Notes under the pieces: model-generated
Told to the model about the DNA's origin: nothing
What the model saw: only the letters and a program-made list of their open reading frames with translations
The model's database searches: none
Translations under genes and position numbers: made by a program
Shown here: one piece after another, positions 51,607-61,711 of the stretch
Numbering within the stretch: the stretch's first letter is position 1
Layout: each line of letters starts with the position of its first letter
DNA from: Ruminococcus sp. XPD3002
Lineage (GTDB): Bacteria; Bacillota; Clostridia; Oscillospirales; Ruminococcaceae
DNA length: 64,000 bases
Reading direction: 5' to 3'
Assembly: GCA_900119535.1 (NCBI GenBank)
Contig: FPJT01000002.1
Location: 307,007 to 371,006 of the forward strand

Positions 51607-53271
51607 ATGCTTTCATTTGATATAACTGATAGAAATATACGAATCGTAAGAGGTTCGGAAACAAGCGGAAAGATCAAGGTTACAGGCGCTACGACCATCA
51701 ACCTTGAAGAAGAACTTATCGTTAACGGATATGTAAGAGATGTTCCTACAGTAGCTACTATCATCCACGGCGTTCTTAAAAAGAACCGTATGACTGATAA
51801 AGAAGCTATCGTTAGTATCTCTTCAAACCTTACGATATTCAAGGAGATCAATGTTCCTAAGGTCGCTAAGGCTCAGGAACTTCCAAGAGTCGTAAGACAG
51901 CAGATGCAGGCTGAACTTAATCTTGATGATTCCTACAGCATTACATATGTAATAGTCGGCGAGACTACAGGTGAGAACGGCGATCAGATGCTTAAGATCC
52001 TTGCTACCGCTTGTCCTTACCAGATCATTGACAGCTATAAGGAAGTATTCAAATACCTTAACGGCGTATCACTTAAGTCTGTAATGGTTGGATGCAACTG
52101 TATCACAAAGGTTCTTCTTGCTGATACAAAGATCAGATCAAAGATGCCTCTGCTTGCTGTACAGATCGATAACAACTTCATCTCACTCAACCTCTATGAG
52201 CAGGGTCAGCTTTCATTCTCACGTTTCGCTTCTATCGATCCTTCGGACTATGACGGATCTCCTGATTACGTTTTCGAGGCTGTAAGCGAGAATATCTACC
52301 GTATGCTTCAGTTCCACAGAAGCCGTAATACAGGTGAGACTATCGAGAACGTTATCTTCTACGGCGATACTCACGAGTATGTAAGACTTACTGATGAACT
52401 TGAAAAGTATGAACTGAATACAAGTCTCATTAACGTTCCTCCGCAGATCCACGGACACGAAAATCTTGAATTCTCACTGTATGCAAACGCTATCGGTGCT
52501 ATGTTCAAGCGTAACAGAGACACTGAAAAGATCAACCTTCTTGAAACAGAACTTGGTTCAACTGTAAAGAAGGCTGTTAAGAGCGATAACTCAGGTACCC
52601 TTGCCCTTCTTGCAGGAATTATTGTTCCGTTCATTCTTATGGGCGGTATTGTTGGCGTTATGGCGCTCAAAAATCTTAGCATCAAGCATAAGATCAGAGA
52701 TATCCAGGAATGGATCGATTCTGATTCTACCAAGAAGCAGCTCAGACATGAGGAAAAGCTCGAAGGTATGAGAGACAGTGTAAGAGAATACAACACCAGA
52801 ATGAACAATGCTCATGACGGTTTCTTCTCGAATCCTGTTATCGATGGTGATAAGTTTGATGTTGCTGAGGATGTTCTTGCAAAGACTGCTGAGGATCTCG
52901 GAATTGAAAAGGCAAGAATAATTGAGCCTAAGTATGAAGACGGTATACTTAAGTTCAAGGTTAAATGCGACAGTGACGATGAGCTTATGGCTCAGGAGCT
53001 TCCTGCTCAGTATGTAGAGAACCTTCTCAGCGAAAAGTATTCTGATAATAAGGGATACTATGAAGTTGCAGGATATAGCGGATATGAAGTGGTCGTTAAA
53101 GAAACTGTTGCACAAACCGGCGAGGGCGAAAACCAAGCAACAACAGTTCTTGATTCTGATGAGCATGTAGAATTTGACGTAGAGATCGGCCTTAAGGGAC
53201 GCGAAAGTGCGTATAAGCCGGATACTTCAGAGCCGGCTGATGCAGAAACTGCAGACGATGCTGAAGAATAA
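51607..53271 (+). CDS. PilM-PilN fusion protein of the type IV pilus
   Basis: 554 residues, much longer than PilM alone (about 350). Residues about 1-320 are actin-like (MLSFDITDRNIRIVRG start; ATP-site-like stretches). A membrane helix at about 338-358 (LALLAGIIVPFILMGGIVGV) follows a basic stretch. The remaining 190 residues have a coiled coil and the alpha-beta fold expected of PilN. In most bacteria PilM and PilN are separate, so this is a fusion. It links the cytosolic ATPase side to the membrane ring. A GGAAAGGTGG site precedes the ATG. Confidence 0.78.
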   Translation: MLSFDITDRNIRIVRGSETSGKIKVTGATTINLEEELIVNGYVRDVPTVATIIHGVLKKNRMTDKEAIVSISSNLTIFKEINVPKVAKAQELPRVVRQQMQAELNLDDSYSITYVIVGETTGENGDQMLKILATACPYQIIDSYKEVFKYLNGVSLKSVMVGCNCITKVLLADTKIRSKMPLLAVQIDNNFISLNLYEQGQLSFSRFASIDPSDYDGSPDYVFEAVSENIYRMLQFHRSRNTGETIENVIFYGDTHEYVRLTDELEKYELNTSLINVPPQIHGHENLEFSLYANAIGAMFKRNRDTEKINLLETELGSTVKKAVKSDNSGTLALLAGIIVPFILMGGIVGVMALKNLSIKHKIRDIQEWIDSDSTKKQLRHEEKLEGMRDSVREYNTRMNNAHDGFFSNPVIDGDKFDVAEDVLAKTAEDLGIEKARIIEPKYEDGILKFKVKCDSDDELMAQELPAQYVENLLSEKYSDNKGYYEVAGYSGYEVVVKETVAQTGEGENQATTVLDSDEHVEFDVEIGLKGRESAYKPDTSEPADAETADDAEE

Positions 53272-53288
53272 TAAGGGGGTCGATTAAG

Positions 53289-54047
53289 ATGAATGTAAAT
53301 TTAAATAACAGAGAAAAAACAATTCTCGGTGTATTCCTTGCAATAATCATCATACTGGTTGGTATATTCGCAGGAATCAGACCAATCAATAAGAATATCA
53401 AAGCAAATAAGCAGATTCTCCAGGATAAACAGGAGGAACGCGAACAGCTTGAGGCTAAGATCGCTAAGATACCCGGACTCCAGAAACAGATCAAGGAAAC
53501 TTATGATAAGGCTATCGACCTTGCAGAAGATTTCGTAGATTACAACAGCATCTACAGAACAGATCAGTTAGATATGTTCCTTCAGAATTATGCTGATGAG
53601 AACGAAGTTAAGATTCTGAAGCTCGAACTTGATCCGATGGATGATTCAGATCTTGATTACTACTATTATGAGTATGCTGATCTTGCAGAAGACATGAGAG
53701 CATCAGCAGACGTAAACGGTACTATCAGCGCAAGACAGGATGAGATCCTTGGTGAGCAGAAAGCTCTTAAGGACAGAGATGTCGAGACAGCTATGGGTAC
53801 AAAATATGGTATGGTTCTTAAGGGTACAAAGGAGAACATCTGGAAGTACCTTAAGGCAATAGAAGATCAGAGCGAGACGATCCTTATAAACAAGGTTGAT
53901 ATCGAGGACTTCAATTTTGAAGCTGATCTTGATGAAGAAGGTTACATCAGAGCTGAAAAGCCTGACGGCGAATCCAAGGCAGAAGTGGTCATCTCACTTT
54001 ACTCAGTATATGAAATGGATGAGCCTGATACTTCAGCAGACGATTGA
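53289..54047 (+). CDS. PilO-like type IV pilus alignment protein
   Basis: 252 residues. One N-terminal membrane helix (residues about 12-30) is followed by a coiled coil (about 35-80, rich in Gln, Glu and Lys) and an alpha-beta domain. That is the PilO plan. It would pair with the PilN part of the previous protein. The spacing is 17 bases, with AAGGGGG upstream. The order pilC-pilMN-pilO matches monoderm pilus loci. Confidence 0.8.
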   Translation: MNVNLNNREKTILGVFLAIIIILVGIFAGIRPINKNIKANKQILQDKQEEREQLEAKIAKIPGLQKQIKETYDKAIDLAEDFVDYNSIYRTDQLDMFLQNYADENEVKILKLELDPMDDSDLDYYYYEYADLAEDMRASADVNGTISARQDEILGEQKALKDRDVETAMGTKYGMVLKGTKENIWKYLKAIEDQSETILINKVDIEDFNFEADLDEEGYIRAEKPDGESKAEVVISLYSVYEMDEPDTSADD

Positions 54048-54104
54048 TAACCGACACACGCTATAGTTATACACAAAGAAATAACTTGAAAGGCGGTTAG
54101 AAAA

Positions 54105-56363
54105 ATGAAAACAGAGAAGAATAGAAAATTACATGGATCAGTTCTCCTTACTGTTGTTGCAGTAATGGCGATGCTGATAATCTTCATGACAGGAACTCTC
54201 GTTCTTGCCAATGCGGCAAACAGAAGGTCGCACAGATCATACACGTCGTCGCAGGCTGAGTACACTGCAAGGGCTGCGATAGATGCGTTTTATCGTTCAA
54301 CAGAAGACAATACAGCCATAAGAGATGCTGTTCTGAATCTTGGCACAAGAGTAACATATGCAGACGTTGATTTTGGTGCTGCTTATAATCCTGCAATGGG
54401 AAGACTCGTTGATCCGGATGGCTCAGGTACTCATGATGGTCAGATCAGAATTGAACAGCTTCATGATGCAGCGGATCATCCGATAACACAGTGGAAGTGG
54501 AATCCATCCCCTGAAGATCCCTCACATCCAGGAAGAGCATTACCTGCTCGATGGGAAGAATTCAATGTAATTCGTGTTACAGCAACAGTTCAGGTCGGAC
54601 AGCGTGGTGCAAGAAAGACTATATATCAGGATTTCCTTGCTAATCCAACAACCTTTACTCCTCCAGTAGTACCTCCATCTCCAACTGCTCCCGAAGGATT
54701 CCAGACTATCGGTGATTCTGCCTTCAATACAACAGGTAGTACACTTTCAACTCCTGTAATTCTCGGTCTTGGTGAATATAACAGAGACAGCGTATATAAT
54801 CCAAGAAACTCAACCGAAATATACAGTCCTATGTTCTTTGTTAACGGAAGCTTTGAAACAAGCGCACAGTTTCATATACATGTAAGTGATCCTTCTTTCA
54901 AAACAATCATTACTAAGGATTTGAATGTTGATAACGAGCTTATCGTAGATGTTGAATATGATCCGGGATTGCTTCCGGCAGACTGGACACAGAAGGATGT
55001 TCCTTACTTCTTTGTAAACGGAACAATGAATTATAATCAGAATCAGTTATATCTTGGTACAGGATACAGTGGAGACGGTGTAACAGGCAACCAGGCGCCT
55101 TATAACGTGTTCCTGGGAAAAGCTAACATTGACTGCACGGGTCCTGTTCATATTGCAGGTGATCTTTACCTTATGGATGCAGGTGCAGATAATCTTATAA
55201 ATGGAGGAAGCAGCTCGAAGCTTTACAGCTGGACAGCTTCTATGGATCCTGCATCAGGAAGTCAGTTTACTCCTGCTAAAACAGGTAGCATATACTGCAA
55301 CGGTAATCTTGAATACAATGCAGGCGGAGAAATCGACGGTGAGCTTCGTGTAGAAGGTACATTAACCATAAATGCGAATGAGCCTTTAACAATTCATGGT
55401 AATGTTGTTGCAAGAAATATAGTATTAAACGGTACCAAGTCAGTCGAAATAGTCGATGGAAGTGCTGCATACTATGATTCAATTTCAGGCGATAATGCTA
55501 CTTCTATAGCTGGCTTCGAGGCACTGCATTCTGATTTTGCTTCATTTGGTGAACCAGCATATCCTGATACAATGACACGTGAAGAGATCTATGGTCAGGA
55601 TCCTACTGCTTCTGATCTTCAGTCTATGTTCAGTGGATTTGTACAGCCCGGAGGAAACAAGATCATAACAAATCAGACAGAGCTTCTTGAAGCGATCGGT
55701 TATGATAATACTCGTGGTGATTTCTCAAATTATTATACAGAACTTCCTTCAACAGTTGCTGCTAAGAACACATCAAATACATATGGTGATGGATATACTA
55801 ACGGAACATCCTCTGTAGTATATATTCCGCATGACGCTACGCTCAGCGGAACAGTTACAATAGTACCGCCAGCAGGAGCAACAGACTTCTGGGTAGTTCT
55901 TGGCGATGAAAGAGAAACACTTACTATTCCAAGTGATACAAGACTTGTTCTTGACGACAGTTCTTGCGTAATAAATGTAATGATCCAGGGTGATCTTAAG
56001 CTTAATGATAGATCAGCGCTCCTTTGTAAGAGCGTAGCTGATAAGATCACAGGTCAAACAACGCTTGGTGATATCGATCAGAGTACTGATCATGTTAATG
56101 TAATGCTTTATTCTAATGAAACTACTACACTTACACTTGGCGCTCAGGCACTGGTTGCTGCAAATGCTTTGGCACCGAATATGGAGCTTATTGGCGGAAC
56201 AAGTGCACAGTGGACAGTTGACAGTTACACAAGCAAATATGGCGTTGAACCTAATTGGTTAGGAAGCGGTCATCAGGTAACATGGCTTGGAAACGGACTT
56301 TTCAAGGGCGTTCCTGACGCAATAAACAACTTTGGCTTCCTTAAGCTCGATACAGGATTCTGA
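54105..56363 (+). CDS. large PilX-like surface protein of the pilus locus
   Basis: 752 residues. The N-terminus has a basic stretch, one helix (LLTVVAVMAMLIIFMTGTLVLANAA shown here only in part, about residues 14-38) and then ANRRSHRSYTSSQAEYTARAAI. This is the PilX/PilV-type start, lacking the usual Gly-Phe-Thr-Leu-Ile-Glu cleavage site. The large extracellular part is rich in strands and Asn/Thr, with short hydrophobic repeats such as DGELRVEGTLTINAN that resemble bactofilin-like or polymer-forming proteins. It may be a pilus tip or adhesin; function inferred only from location. Confidence 0.65.
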   Translation: MKTEKNRKLHGSVLLTVVAVMAMLIIFMTGTLVLANAANRRSHRSYTSSQAEYTARAAIDAFYRSTEDNTAIRDAVLNLGTRVTYADVDFGAAYNPAMGRLVDPDGSGTHDGQIRIEQLHDAADHPITQWKWNPSPEDPSHPGRALPARWEEFNVIRVTATVQVGQRGARKTIYQDFLANPTTFTPPVVPPSPTAPEGFQTIGDSAFNTTGSTLSTPVILGLGEYNRDSVYNPRNSTEIYSPMFFVNGSFETSAQFHIHVSDPSFKTIITKDLNVDNELIVDVEYDPGLLPADWTQKDVPYFFVNGTMNYNQNQLYLGTGYSGDGVTGNQAPYNVFLGKANIDCTGPVHIAGDLYLMDAGADNLINGGSSSKLYSWTASMDPASGSQFTPAKTGSIYCNGNLEYNAGGEIDGELRVEGTLTINANEPLTIHGNVVARNIVLNGTKSVEIVDGSAAYYDSISGDNATSIAGFEALHSDFASFGEPAYPDTMTREEIYGQDPTASDLQSMFSGFVQPGGNKIITNQTELLEAIGYDNTRGDFSNYYTELPSTVAAKNTSNTYGDGYTNGTSSVVYIPHDATLSGTVTIVPPAGATDFWVVLGDERETLTIPSDTRLVLDDSSCVINVMIQGDLKLNDRSALLCKSVADKITGQTTLGDIDQSTDHVNVMLYSNETTTLTLGAQALVAANALAPNMELIGGTSAQWTVDSYTSKYGVEPNWLGSGHQVTWLGNGLFKGVPDAINNFGFLKLDTGF

Positions 56364-56383
56364 TGAAAGGGAGGATGACTGAA

Positions 56384-56785
56384 ATGAAAAAGAAAAGAAC
56401 GCTTAAGGGCATGACTCTTATCGAGATCATCATATCGATGTTCATTCTTACTGTAATGGCAGGACTTCTTCTCGGAATCGGACTTAATGTTGATGAAACA
56501 AGCAAAAGCACAACAGGCATGAAGGATAAGGTTGCAGTTGAAGCTCCTTATGCGGGAAACCACAGAACTCAGTATATTAACAGCGCAGGAAATGTTCAGG
56601 ATATAACCCCTGAGGCTAATTTAACTATTACTGTCGGACTGAATGGCACTAGCCAGAATGTTGAAGGCAATGTCTTTAACACAGCTGATATTTACGATGA
56701 TTCCATCAGCGAAAGAAGCCTTGCGGGCGATAAGCATGATGATAGGGATCTGAGATTCATTCAGGTAGTAACAGCTGGACCGTAA
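56384..56785 (+). CDS. minor pilin-like protein, type IV pilus
   Basis: 133 residues from the ATG at 56384; two earlier ATGs (56363, 56375) crowd or overlap the GGGAGG site, which is 9 bases from this one. The prepilin leader MKKKRTLKG is followed by MTLIEIIISMFILTVMAG, a class III-type cleavage site with Glu5. Beyond the helix it is short and polar, with no Cys pair. It should be a minor pseudopilin. Confidence 0.8.
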   Translation: MKKKRTLKGMTLIEIIISMFILTVMAGLLLGIGLNVDETSKSTTGMKDKVAVEAPYAGNHRTQYINSAGNVQDITPEANLTITVGLNGTSQNVEGNVFNTADIYDDSISERSLAGDKHDDRDLRFIQVVTAGP

Positions 56786-56798
56786 GGGAGGGAGTTTA

Positions 56799-57833
56799 AT
56801 GAAAAAGTCAAGAAGATTAAGCGGCTTTACGCTTATTGAAATGATAATTGTTATGGCTCTCTTCACTATGCTGTTGCTTGCGGCTTTCATGCTGTATCAG
56901 CCTGTGGCAAGAATATTCAAAAGAACAAGCGTAAGCGAAAGAACCTACAGTTATACAAATAACATCGAGAACATTATACACGGACAGCTTAATGATGCTG
57001 ACAATGTATGGGTCTATGCAGGCAATTCTTTAACCGGAGCAGGACAACTGACAAATGATCAGCTTGCAGAAAGATGTACAGCATTCAAAAATAATTACTA
57101 TAAGGATATGATTATAGGAACTGGAGCGAACAGTCAGGAGCCTGCAAAAGGAACAATACATATCATGCATGTTCTGAATAATGGTACCGCTTCTTTTCCA
57201 AGCGGACAGATAGTAGTCAGCGATGTTCCTTTTGATTGTGCTGAAACTGCAAATATTTCTGAATTAGATATAGATGCAGCAGAAACCGGAGCAACATCTA
57301 TTTTACCGGATGCATATTTTGCTGCAAATGATGCAGGAAGATATACATTCAATTATTGCCTCGGAACAGGTACTTTACAGAGCGCTGTCGGTCCAGGAGG
57401 ATCAACTGACGGATACAGAGCGCTTGATATTGATATGAATGCTGATACACTTGCTTTCAACAGCCAGAATCTTTCAATGTCGGTTGTTGTTACAGGTGAC
57501 ACAGTTACTCCGAGCGGCGCAGCATTTGCGGATGTATCAAACTACAGAGCATTCCGCGAGCCGTGTTCGATCTCTTCAATATCTTTACCTTTTGCAAGAC
57601 TTAACAGCGTTGAGCGTGGGCATCAGCCAAGAGCATTCCACCATGCTAATCCTACGGGTACATCAGCTTTCATTTTAGACACAGCTAATATTACGATAAT
57701 GGATTCTGTTCAGTATGACAGATATACAATTGATATGAGTGTTCAGAATAGAACAGATCCGACAGATGTTAGTGTTGACTTTGCTAAGGACATCTACTTC
57801 ATATACGCATATGAGGAAGAATTCCACACTTAA
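56799..57833 (+). CDS. minor pilin / pseudopilin
   Basis: 344 residues. The prepilin leader MKKSRRLSG is cut before FTLIEMIIVMALFTMLLLAA, with Glu5 present. The long globular domain of about 300 residues is unusual for a major pilin, so it is more likely a minor pilin at the tip (PilW/PilX type). GGGAGGG precedes the ATG, and the gene follows the previous one by 13 bases. It is the last gene of this transcription unit. Confidence 0.82.
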   Translation: MKKSRRLSGFTLIEMIIVMALFTMLLLAAFMLYQPVARIFKRTSVSERTYSYTNNIENIIHGQLNDADNVWVYAGNSLTGAGQLTNDQLAERCTAFKNNYYKDMIIGTGANSQEPAKGTIHIMHVLNNGTASFPSGQIVVSDVPFDCAETANISELDIDAAETGATSILPDAYFAANDAGRYTFNYCLGTGTLQSAVGPGGSTDGYRALDIDMNADTLAFNSQNLSMSVVVTGDTVTPSGAAFADVSNYRAFREPCSISSISLPFARLNSVERGHQPRAFHHANPTGTSAFILDTANITIMDSVQYDRYTIDMSVQNRTDPTDVSVDFAKDIYFIYAYEEEFHT

Positions 57834-57859
57834 TAACTGACTGAAAAAGAATAAAAAAA

Positions 57860-57897
57860 CAGGCAGCAGATAAGCTGCTGCCTGTAATTCTTTTTTG
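57860..57897. terminator. bidirectional terminator between minor pilin genes and pilD
   Basis: A 10-bp perfect stem (CAGGCAGCAG / CTGCTGCCTG) with a 5-base loop has TTCTTTTTT after it and A7 before it, serving both strands. Confidence 0.85.
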
Positions 57898-57898
57898 C

Positions 57899-58738
57899 TT
57901 ATTGCATTTTATCAGCAAATAAACCAATGTACCAGTTAGCAATGCTGCCGCCCCAGAGTGCTGCGATCGCAATACCCATGGAAAGATACGGTCCGAACGC
58001 TAACTTTGATTCTCCTGTAACTGCTTTATAGGCGATGCCGCCGATAGCAGCAAGAAGAATTCCAACAAATGCTGAAACGATAATAGCTTGTGTTCCGAGT
58101 AAAGCTCCTGCGGCGAACATCAATATAGTATCGCCGAGTTCGATAGCACGGAAATCTTCACCCGTTTTCTTCCTGATGAAGATACGGCTGATCTCACCGA
58201 TGATGAAGAACGGAACACTGATGACAAGAGCACCTATTATGCGGCTTTTGATCGAAGCATCCTCTGTGAATATCGCAGACGGGATAGCAAGAAGGAAAAT
58301 GAGTGCAACGATGATCATGTCGATCTCCATTGTATCCCAGTCCATGAATCCCACAACAATAAGAAGCGATATGAGAACACAGGTTATTATGGCTTTAGCA
58401 TTTATGTCCAGTACAGCGAATGTTAATACGTAAAGCAATCCGTTGAGTGATTCGACTATAGGATAGCGCGGCGAGATCTTTTCTCCGCAGCTGTGACATT
58501 TTCCTCTGAGGAAAAGCCAGCTGAAAACTGGGATCAGATCTATCGGTCTGATCTTCGCACCGCATGTCATACAGTGTGAAGAGCTCTTTATAAGCGATTC
58601 ATGACGCGGAAGCCTGAGTATTACAACATTCAGGAAACTGCCTATGCTGATGCCAAGCAGAAAGATGATGGAGTAAAACATGACCTTGAAAGGCCACTCT
58701 GTAAACTCACTATGGAGCATGTCTTCAAATCCGAACAT
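57899..58738 (-). CDS. pilD: prepilin peptidase PilD
   Basis: 279 residues, A24 family. It has the four-Cys cytoplasmic motif (CMTCG and CHSCG) within about residues 53-83 and two catalytic Asp: in GFMDWDTMEID and in ELGDTILMF. Eight membrane segments are expected. It removes leader peptides and N-methylates the new N-terminus of the pilins encoded on either side. It is transcribed opposite to the pilin genes, with its own promoter. Confidence 0.94.
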   Translation of the reverse strand: MFGFEDMLHSEFTEWPFKVMFYSIIFLLGISIGSFLNVVILRLPRHESLIKSSSHCMTCGAKIRPIDLIPVFSWLFLRGKCHSCGEKISPRYPIVESLNGLLYVLTFAVLDINAKAIITCVLISLLIVVGFMDWDTMEIDMIIVALIFLLAIPSAIFTEDASIKSRIIGALVISVPFFIIGEISRIFIRKKTGEDFRAIELGDTILMFAAGALLGTQAIIVSAFVGILLAAIGGIAYKAVTGESKLAFGPYLSMGIAIAALWGGSIANWYIGLFADKMQ

Positions 58739-58774
58739 GGTTTACCCTCCTTTCATTAAAAATTACATAAATCT

Positions 58775-58802
58775 ATTATAACATAATTCTTAAAAATTTC
58801 AA
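58775..58802 (-). promoter_or_regulatory. promoter of pilD
   Basis: On the minus strand TTGAAA and TATAAT are 16 bases apart, about 40 bases before the start. Confidence 0.7.
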
Positions 58803-58860
58803 GAGTAAATTAAGAGTTTGCATAACTTTTTGCAGACTCTGGAATAAGCGGAGGTTTGTT

Positions 58861-60540
58861 ATGAGAAACGAGAGAATTGGCGACTATTTAGTTAGTCAGG
58901 GGCTGATCACTGACGAACAGCTCCAGAGAGTTCTTGCGGTGCAGAAGGAATCCAATGGAACAAAGAAGTTCGGCGACGTTGTTGTTGAACTCGGCATCAT
59001 GTCTGAAGTGAATTTCACTAAGGCACTTGCAGGAAAGCTCAGAGTCCAGTACGTAGACCTTGACAGTATCGATATCGATACAGAGGCTGTACAGAAAGTA
59101 CCGGAGGCTCTGGCAAGAAAGCACACTGTAATCGCTATAGCTATAACAGGTAAGCGTCTTACAGTTGCTACAAACGATCCTGTAAACTTCATCGTACTTG
59201 AGGATATCAAGGTATCAACAGGTATGGACACCGTTCCTGTTCTTGCAACTACCTCGGCTATCAATAAGGCGATCGGTAAGAATTACTCAATGCAGAACGT
59301 TGATAACGTTCTCGACAGCATCAACTCAACAGTGGGCAACGACCTCGGCGGTCCTATGGACGACGAGTCGAACGATCGTGTTGAAAGCGCTCCTATCGTT
59401 AAGCTTGCTACAACTATCGTAGAAAATGCTTTCCGTGCAGACGCTACTGATATCCATATCGAGCCATTCAAAACATATACACGTATCCGTATCCGTGTTA
59501 ACGGCGACCTTGTTGAACTCATGAACATTTCTTCAGCAGTTCACAGCGCTCTTACTACACGTCTTAAGCTCATCAGCGGCATGAACATCGCTGAGAAGCG
59601 TATCCCTCAGGACGGACGTTTCACTCAGACCGTTGACGGCACTACTCTTGATGTCCGTGTATCTGCACTTCCTACAGTACACGGTGAAAAGATCGTTATC
59701 CGTATTCTTTCAACAGGTCAGATCGCTCTTCGTAAGATCACAGACCTTGGTATGTCAGATTATAACTACGCAATGTTCGAGTCGATGCTCCGCGTACCAC
59801 ACGGCGTTATCCTCGTAACAGGACCTACCGGTTCAGGTAAAACAACAACTCTTTACGCAGCCCTCGGTGAGATAGCTAAGCCAAACGTAAACGTTATCAC
59901 AGTTGAGGACCCTGTCGAAAAAGCTATCGATGGAATCAATCAGTGTCAGGTTAACCAGAAGGCAGGCATGACTTTCGCAGCTGCCCTCCGTTCAATCCTC
60001 CGTCAGGACCCTGATATCGTTATGATTGGTGAGATGCGTGATGCGGAAACTGCTGATATCGGTATCCGTGCGGCTATCACAGGACACCTTGTTCTTTCAA
60101 CACTTCATACCAACGACGCTGCTTCAACAGTTGTTCGTCTCGTTGATATGGGTATACCTTCATACATGGTTGCTACTTCACTTATCGGCGTTATCGCTCA
60201 GCGTCTTGTAAAGGTACTTTGTCCTTCATGCAAGAAGCCTCGTATGTCAACAGAGGAAGAGAATGAACTTATGGGAATTCCTTCATCTATCCAGATCTAT
60301 GAGCCATGTGGATGCCCTGAGTGTAATAACACAGGATACAGAGGAAGAACTGCTATCCATGAGATCGTTCACTGTACTGCAAAGGTATCTTCTATCATCG
60401 CTGCAAACGGAAGCAAGGAAGATATCGAAAAGGCTGCTAAGGCAAACGGTACAAGACTCCTCCGTGATAATGCATCAGAACTTGTTCAGGCAGGCGAAAC
60501 ATCAATTGATGAGCTTGTAAGAGCAACATTCTCAGTATAA
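58861..60540 (+). CDS. pilB: type IV pilus extension ATPase PilB
   Basis: 559 residues. An N-terminal MshEN-type domain (RIGDYLVSQGLITDEQLQRVL) is followed by the GspE/PilB ATPase. Walker A is GPTGSGKT at residues 321-328. The Asp box GEMRDAETADIGIRAA, the His box and a Cys-rich zinc motif (CPSC ... CGCPECNNTG) at about 457-482 are intact. It powers pilin polymerisation. MshEN domains can bind c-di-GMP, so that signal may act here; this is inference. GGAGG precedes the ATG. No clear promoter in the 120 bases before it. Confidence 0.94.
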   Translation: MRNERIGDYLVSQGLITDEQLQRVLAVQKESNGTKKFGDVVVELGIMSEVNFTKALAGKLRVQYVDLDSIDIDTEAVQKVPEALARKHTVIAIAITGKRLTVATNDPVNFIVLEDIKVSTGMDTVPVLATTSAINKAIGKNYSMQNVDNVLDSINSTVGNDLGGPMDDESNDRVESAPIVKLATTIVENAFRADATDIHIEPFKTYTRIRIRVNGDLVELMNISSAVHSALTTRLKLISGMNIAEKRIPQDGRFTQTVDGTTLDVRVSALPTVHGEKIVIRILSTGQIALRKITDLGMSDYNYAMFESMLRVPHGVILVTGPTGSGKTTTLYAALGEIAKPNVNVITVEDPVEKAIDGINQCQVNQKAGMTFAAALRSILRQDPDIVMIGEMRDAETADIGIRAAITGHLVLSTLHTNDAASTVVRLVDMGIPSYMVATSLIGVIAQRLVKVLCPSCKKPRMSTEEENELMGIPSSIQIYEPCGCPECNNTGYRGRTAIHEIVHCTAKVSSIIAANGSKEDIEKAAKANGTRLLRDNASELVQAGETSIDELVRATFSV

Positions 60541-60574
60541 TCGTTATACATATATATATTAGGAGGAAATTACA

Positions 60575-61663
60575 ATGGGAATCATTAATATTCATAAAAT
60601 ACTGGACGAGGTCAGACTCCTCGGCTGTTCAGACTTGCATTTCACAAATGCTATCGCTCCTGTAGTTCGTCTTAACGGTACACTGAGAACAATGCGCTCA
60701 CAGTACCCCGAAATGGATGAAGAGGAGATACTGGATATCATCCAGCAGATGACTAACGAGCAGCAGCAGACAAGTATCAATAACCATCACGATACCGACT
60801 TCTCTTTCCAGACAAAGAGCGGTTACCGTCACCGTGTTAACGTATACTTCCAGAAGGGCAAGCCTGCTATCGCTATCCGTCTTCTTCGTAACGACATCCC
60901 TACTCTTGAGGATCTCGGACTTCCTCCGATCCTTGCTGATTTCGCAATGCGTCCCCGTGGACTCGTTCTCGTAACAGGACCTACCGGTTCAGGTAAGTCT
61001 ACAACCCTTGCAGGTATGATCGACTTCGTTAACCTTAACAGAAGCGCTCATATCATCACTGTAGAGGATCCTATCGAGTACGTTCACGATCATAAGCGCT
61101 GCATGATCAACCAGAGAGAGATCGGCCTCGATGTACCTAACTTCGCACTTTCACTCCGTGCTGCTCTTCGTGAGGACCCGGATGTAATCCTCGTAGGAGA
61201 AATGCGTGACTTCGAGACTATCCAGGCTGCTGTAACAGCTGCTGAAACAGGACACCTTGTAATGTCCACACTTCATACAACATCTGCTGCTGATACCATC
61301 AACCGTATCATTGACGTTTACCCTGAGCATCAGCAGAACCAGATCCGTACACAGCTCGCTAACAACCTTGTTGCTGTTATCTCTCAGACTCTTATTCCTA
61401 AGAGAGACGGTACAGGACGTATCGCTTGTATGGAGATCCTTAACGTAACCGACGCTATCTCAGCTATGATCCGTGATAACAAGATCCACCTTGTACAGTC
61501 TGCTATCCAGACAGGTAAGCAGCAGGGCATGATGTCACTGGATATGGAGCTTGCACGTCTTGTTGCAAGAGGAGTTATCAACGAAGTTGATGCTCTTGAG
61601 AAGTGCCTTGACAAGCAGGAATTTTACCGCTTCCTGTCGCAGTTCGGCGGCGGAGCTCAGTAA
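60575..61663 (+). CDS. pilT: type IV pilus retraction ATPase PilT
   Basis: 362 residues. Walker A is GPTGSGKS at residues 135-142, with the Asp box GEMRDFETIQAAVTAAETGH and the PilT-specific middle His box and AIRLLRNDIPTLEDLGLP. It retracts pili by depolymerisation. PilB and PilT in adjacent genes imply retractable pili that can drive twitching or pulling of the cell to its substrate. The coding start follows AGGAGG. Confidence 0.94.
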   Translation: MGIINIHKILDEVRLLGCSDLHFTNAIAPVVRLNGTLRTMRSQYPEMDEEEILDIIQQMTNEQQQTSINNHHDTDFSFQTKSGYRHRVNVYFQKGKPAIAIRLLRNDIPTLEDLGLPPILADFAMRPRGLVLVTGPTGSGKSTTLAGMIDFVNLNRSAHIITVEDPIEYVHDHKRCMINQREIGLDVPNFALSLRAALREDPDVILVGEMRDFETIQAAVTAAETGHLVMSTLHTTSAADTINRIIDVYPEHQQNQIRTQLANNLVAVISQTLIPKRDGTGRIACMEILNVTDAISAMIRDNKIHLVQSAIQTGKQQGMMSLDMELARLVARGVINEVDALEKCLDKQEFYRFLSQFGGGAQ

Positions 61664-61674
61664 GATCTGTGAAT

Positions 61675-61711
61675 ATATTCCCTCGTTACGGCGGGGGAAT
61701 ATTTCTTTTTT
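61675..61711 (+). terminator. terminator of pilB-pilT
   Basis: An 11-bp stem with one G-T pair (ATATTCCCTCG and its partner) is followed by TTCTTTTTT, 12 bases after the stop. Confidence 0.85.
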
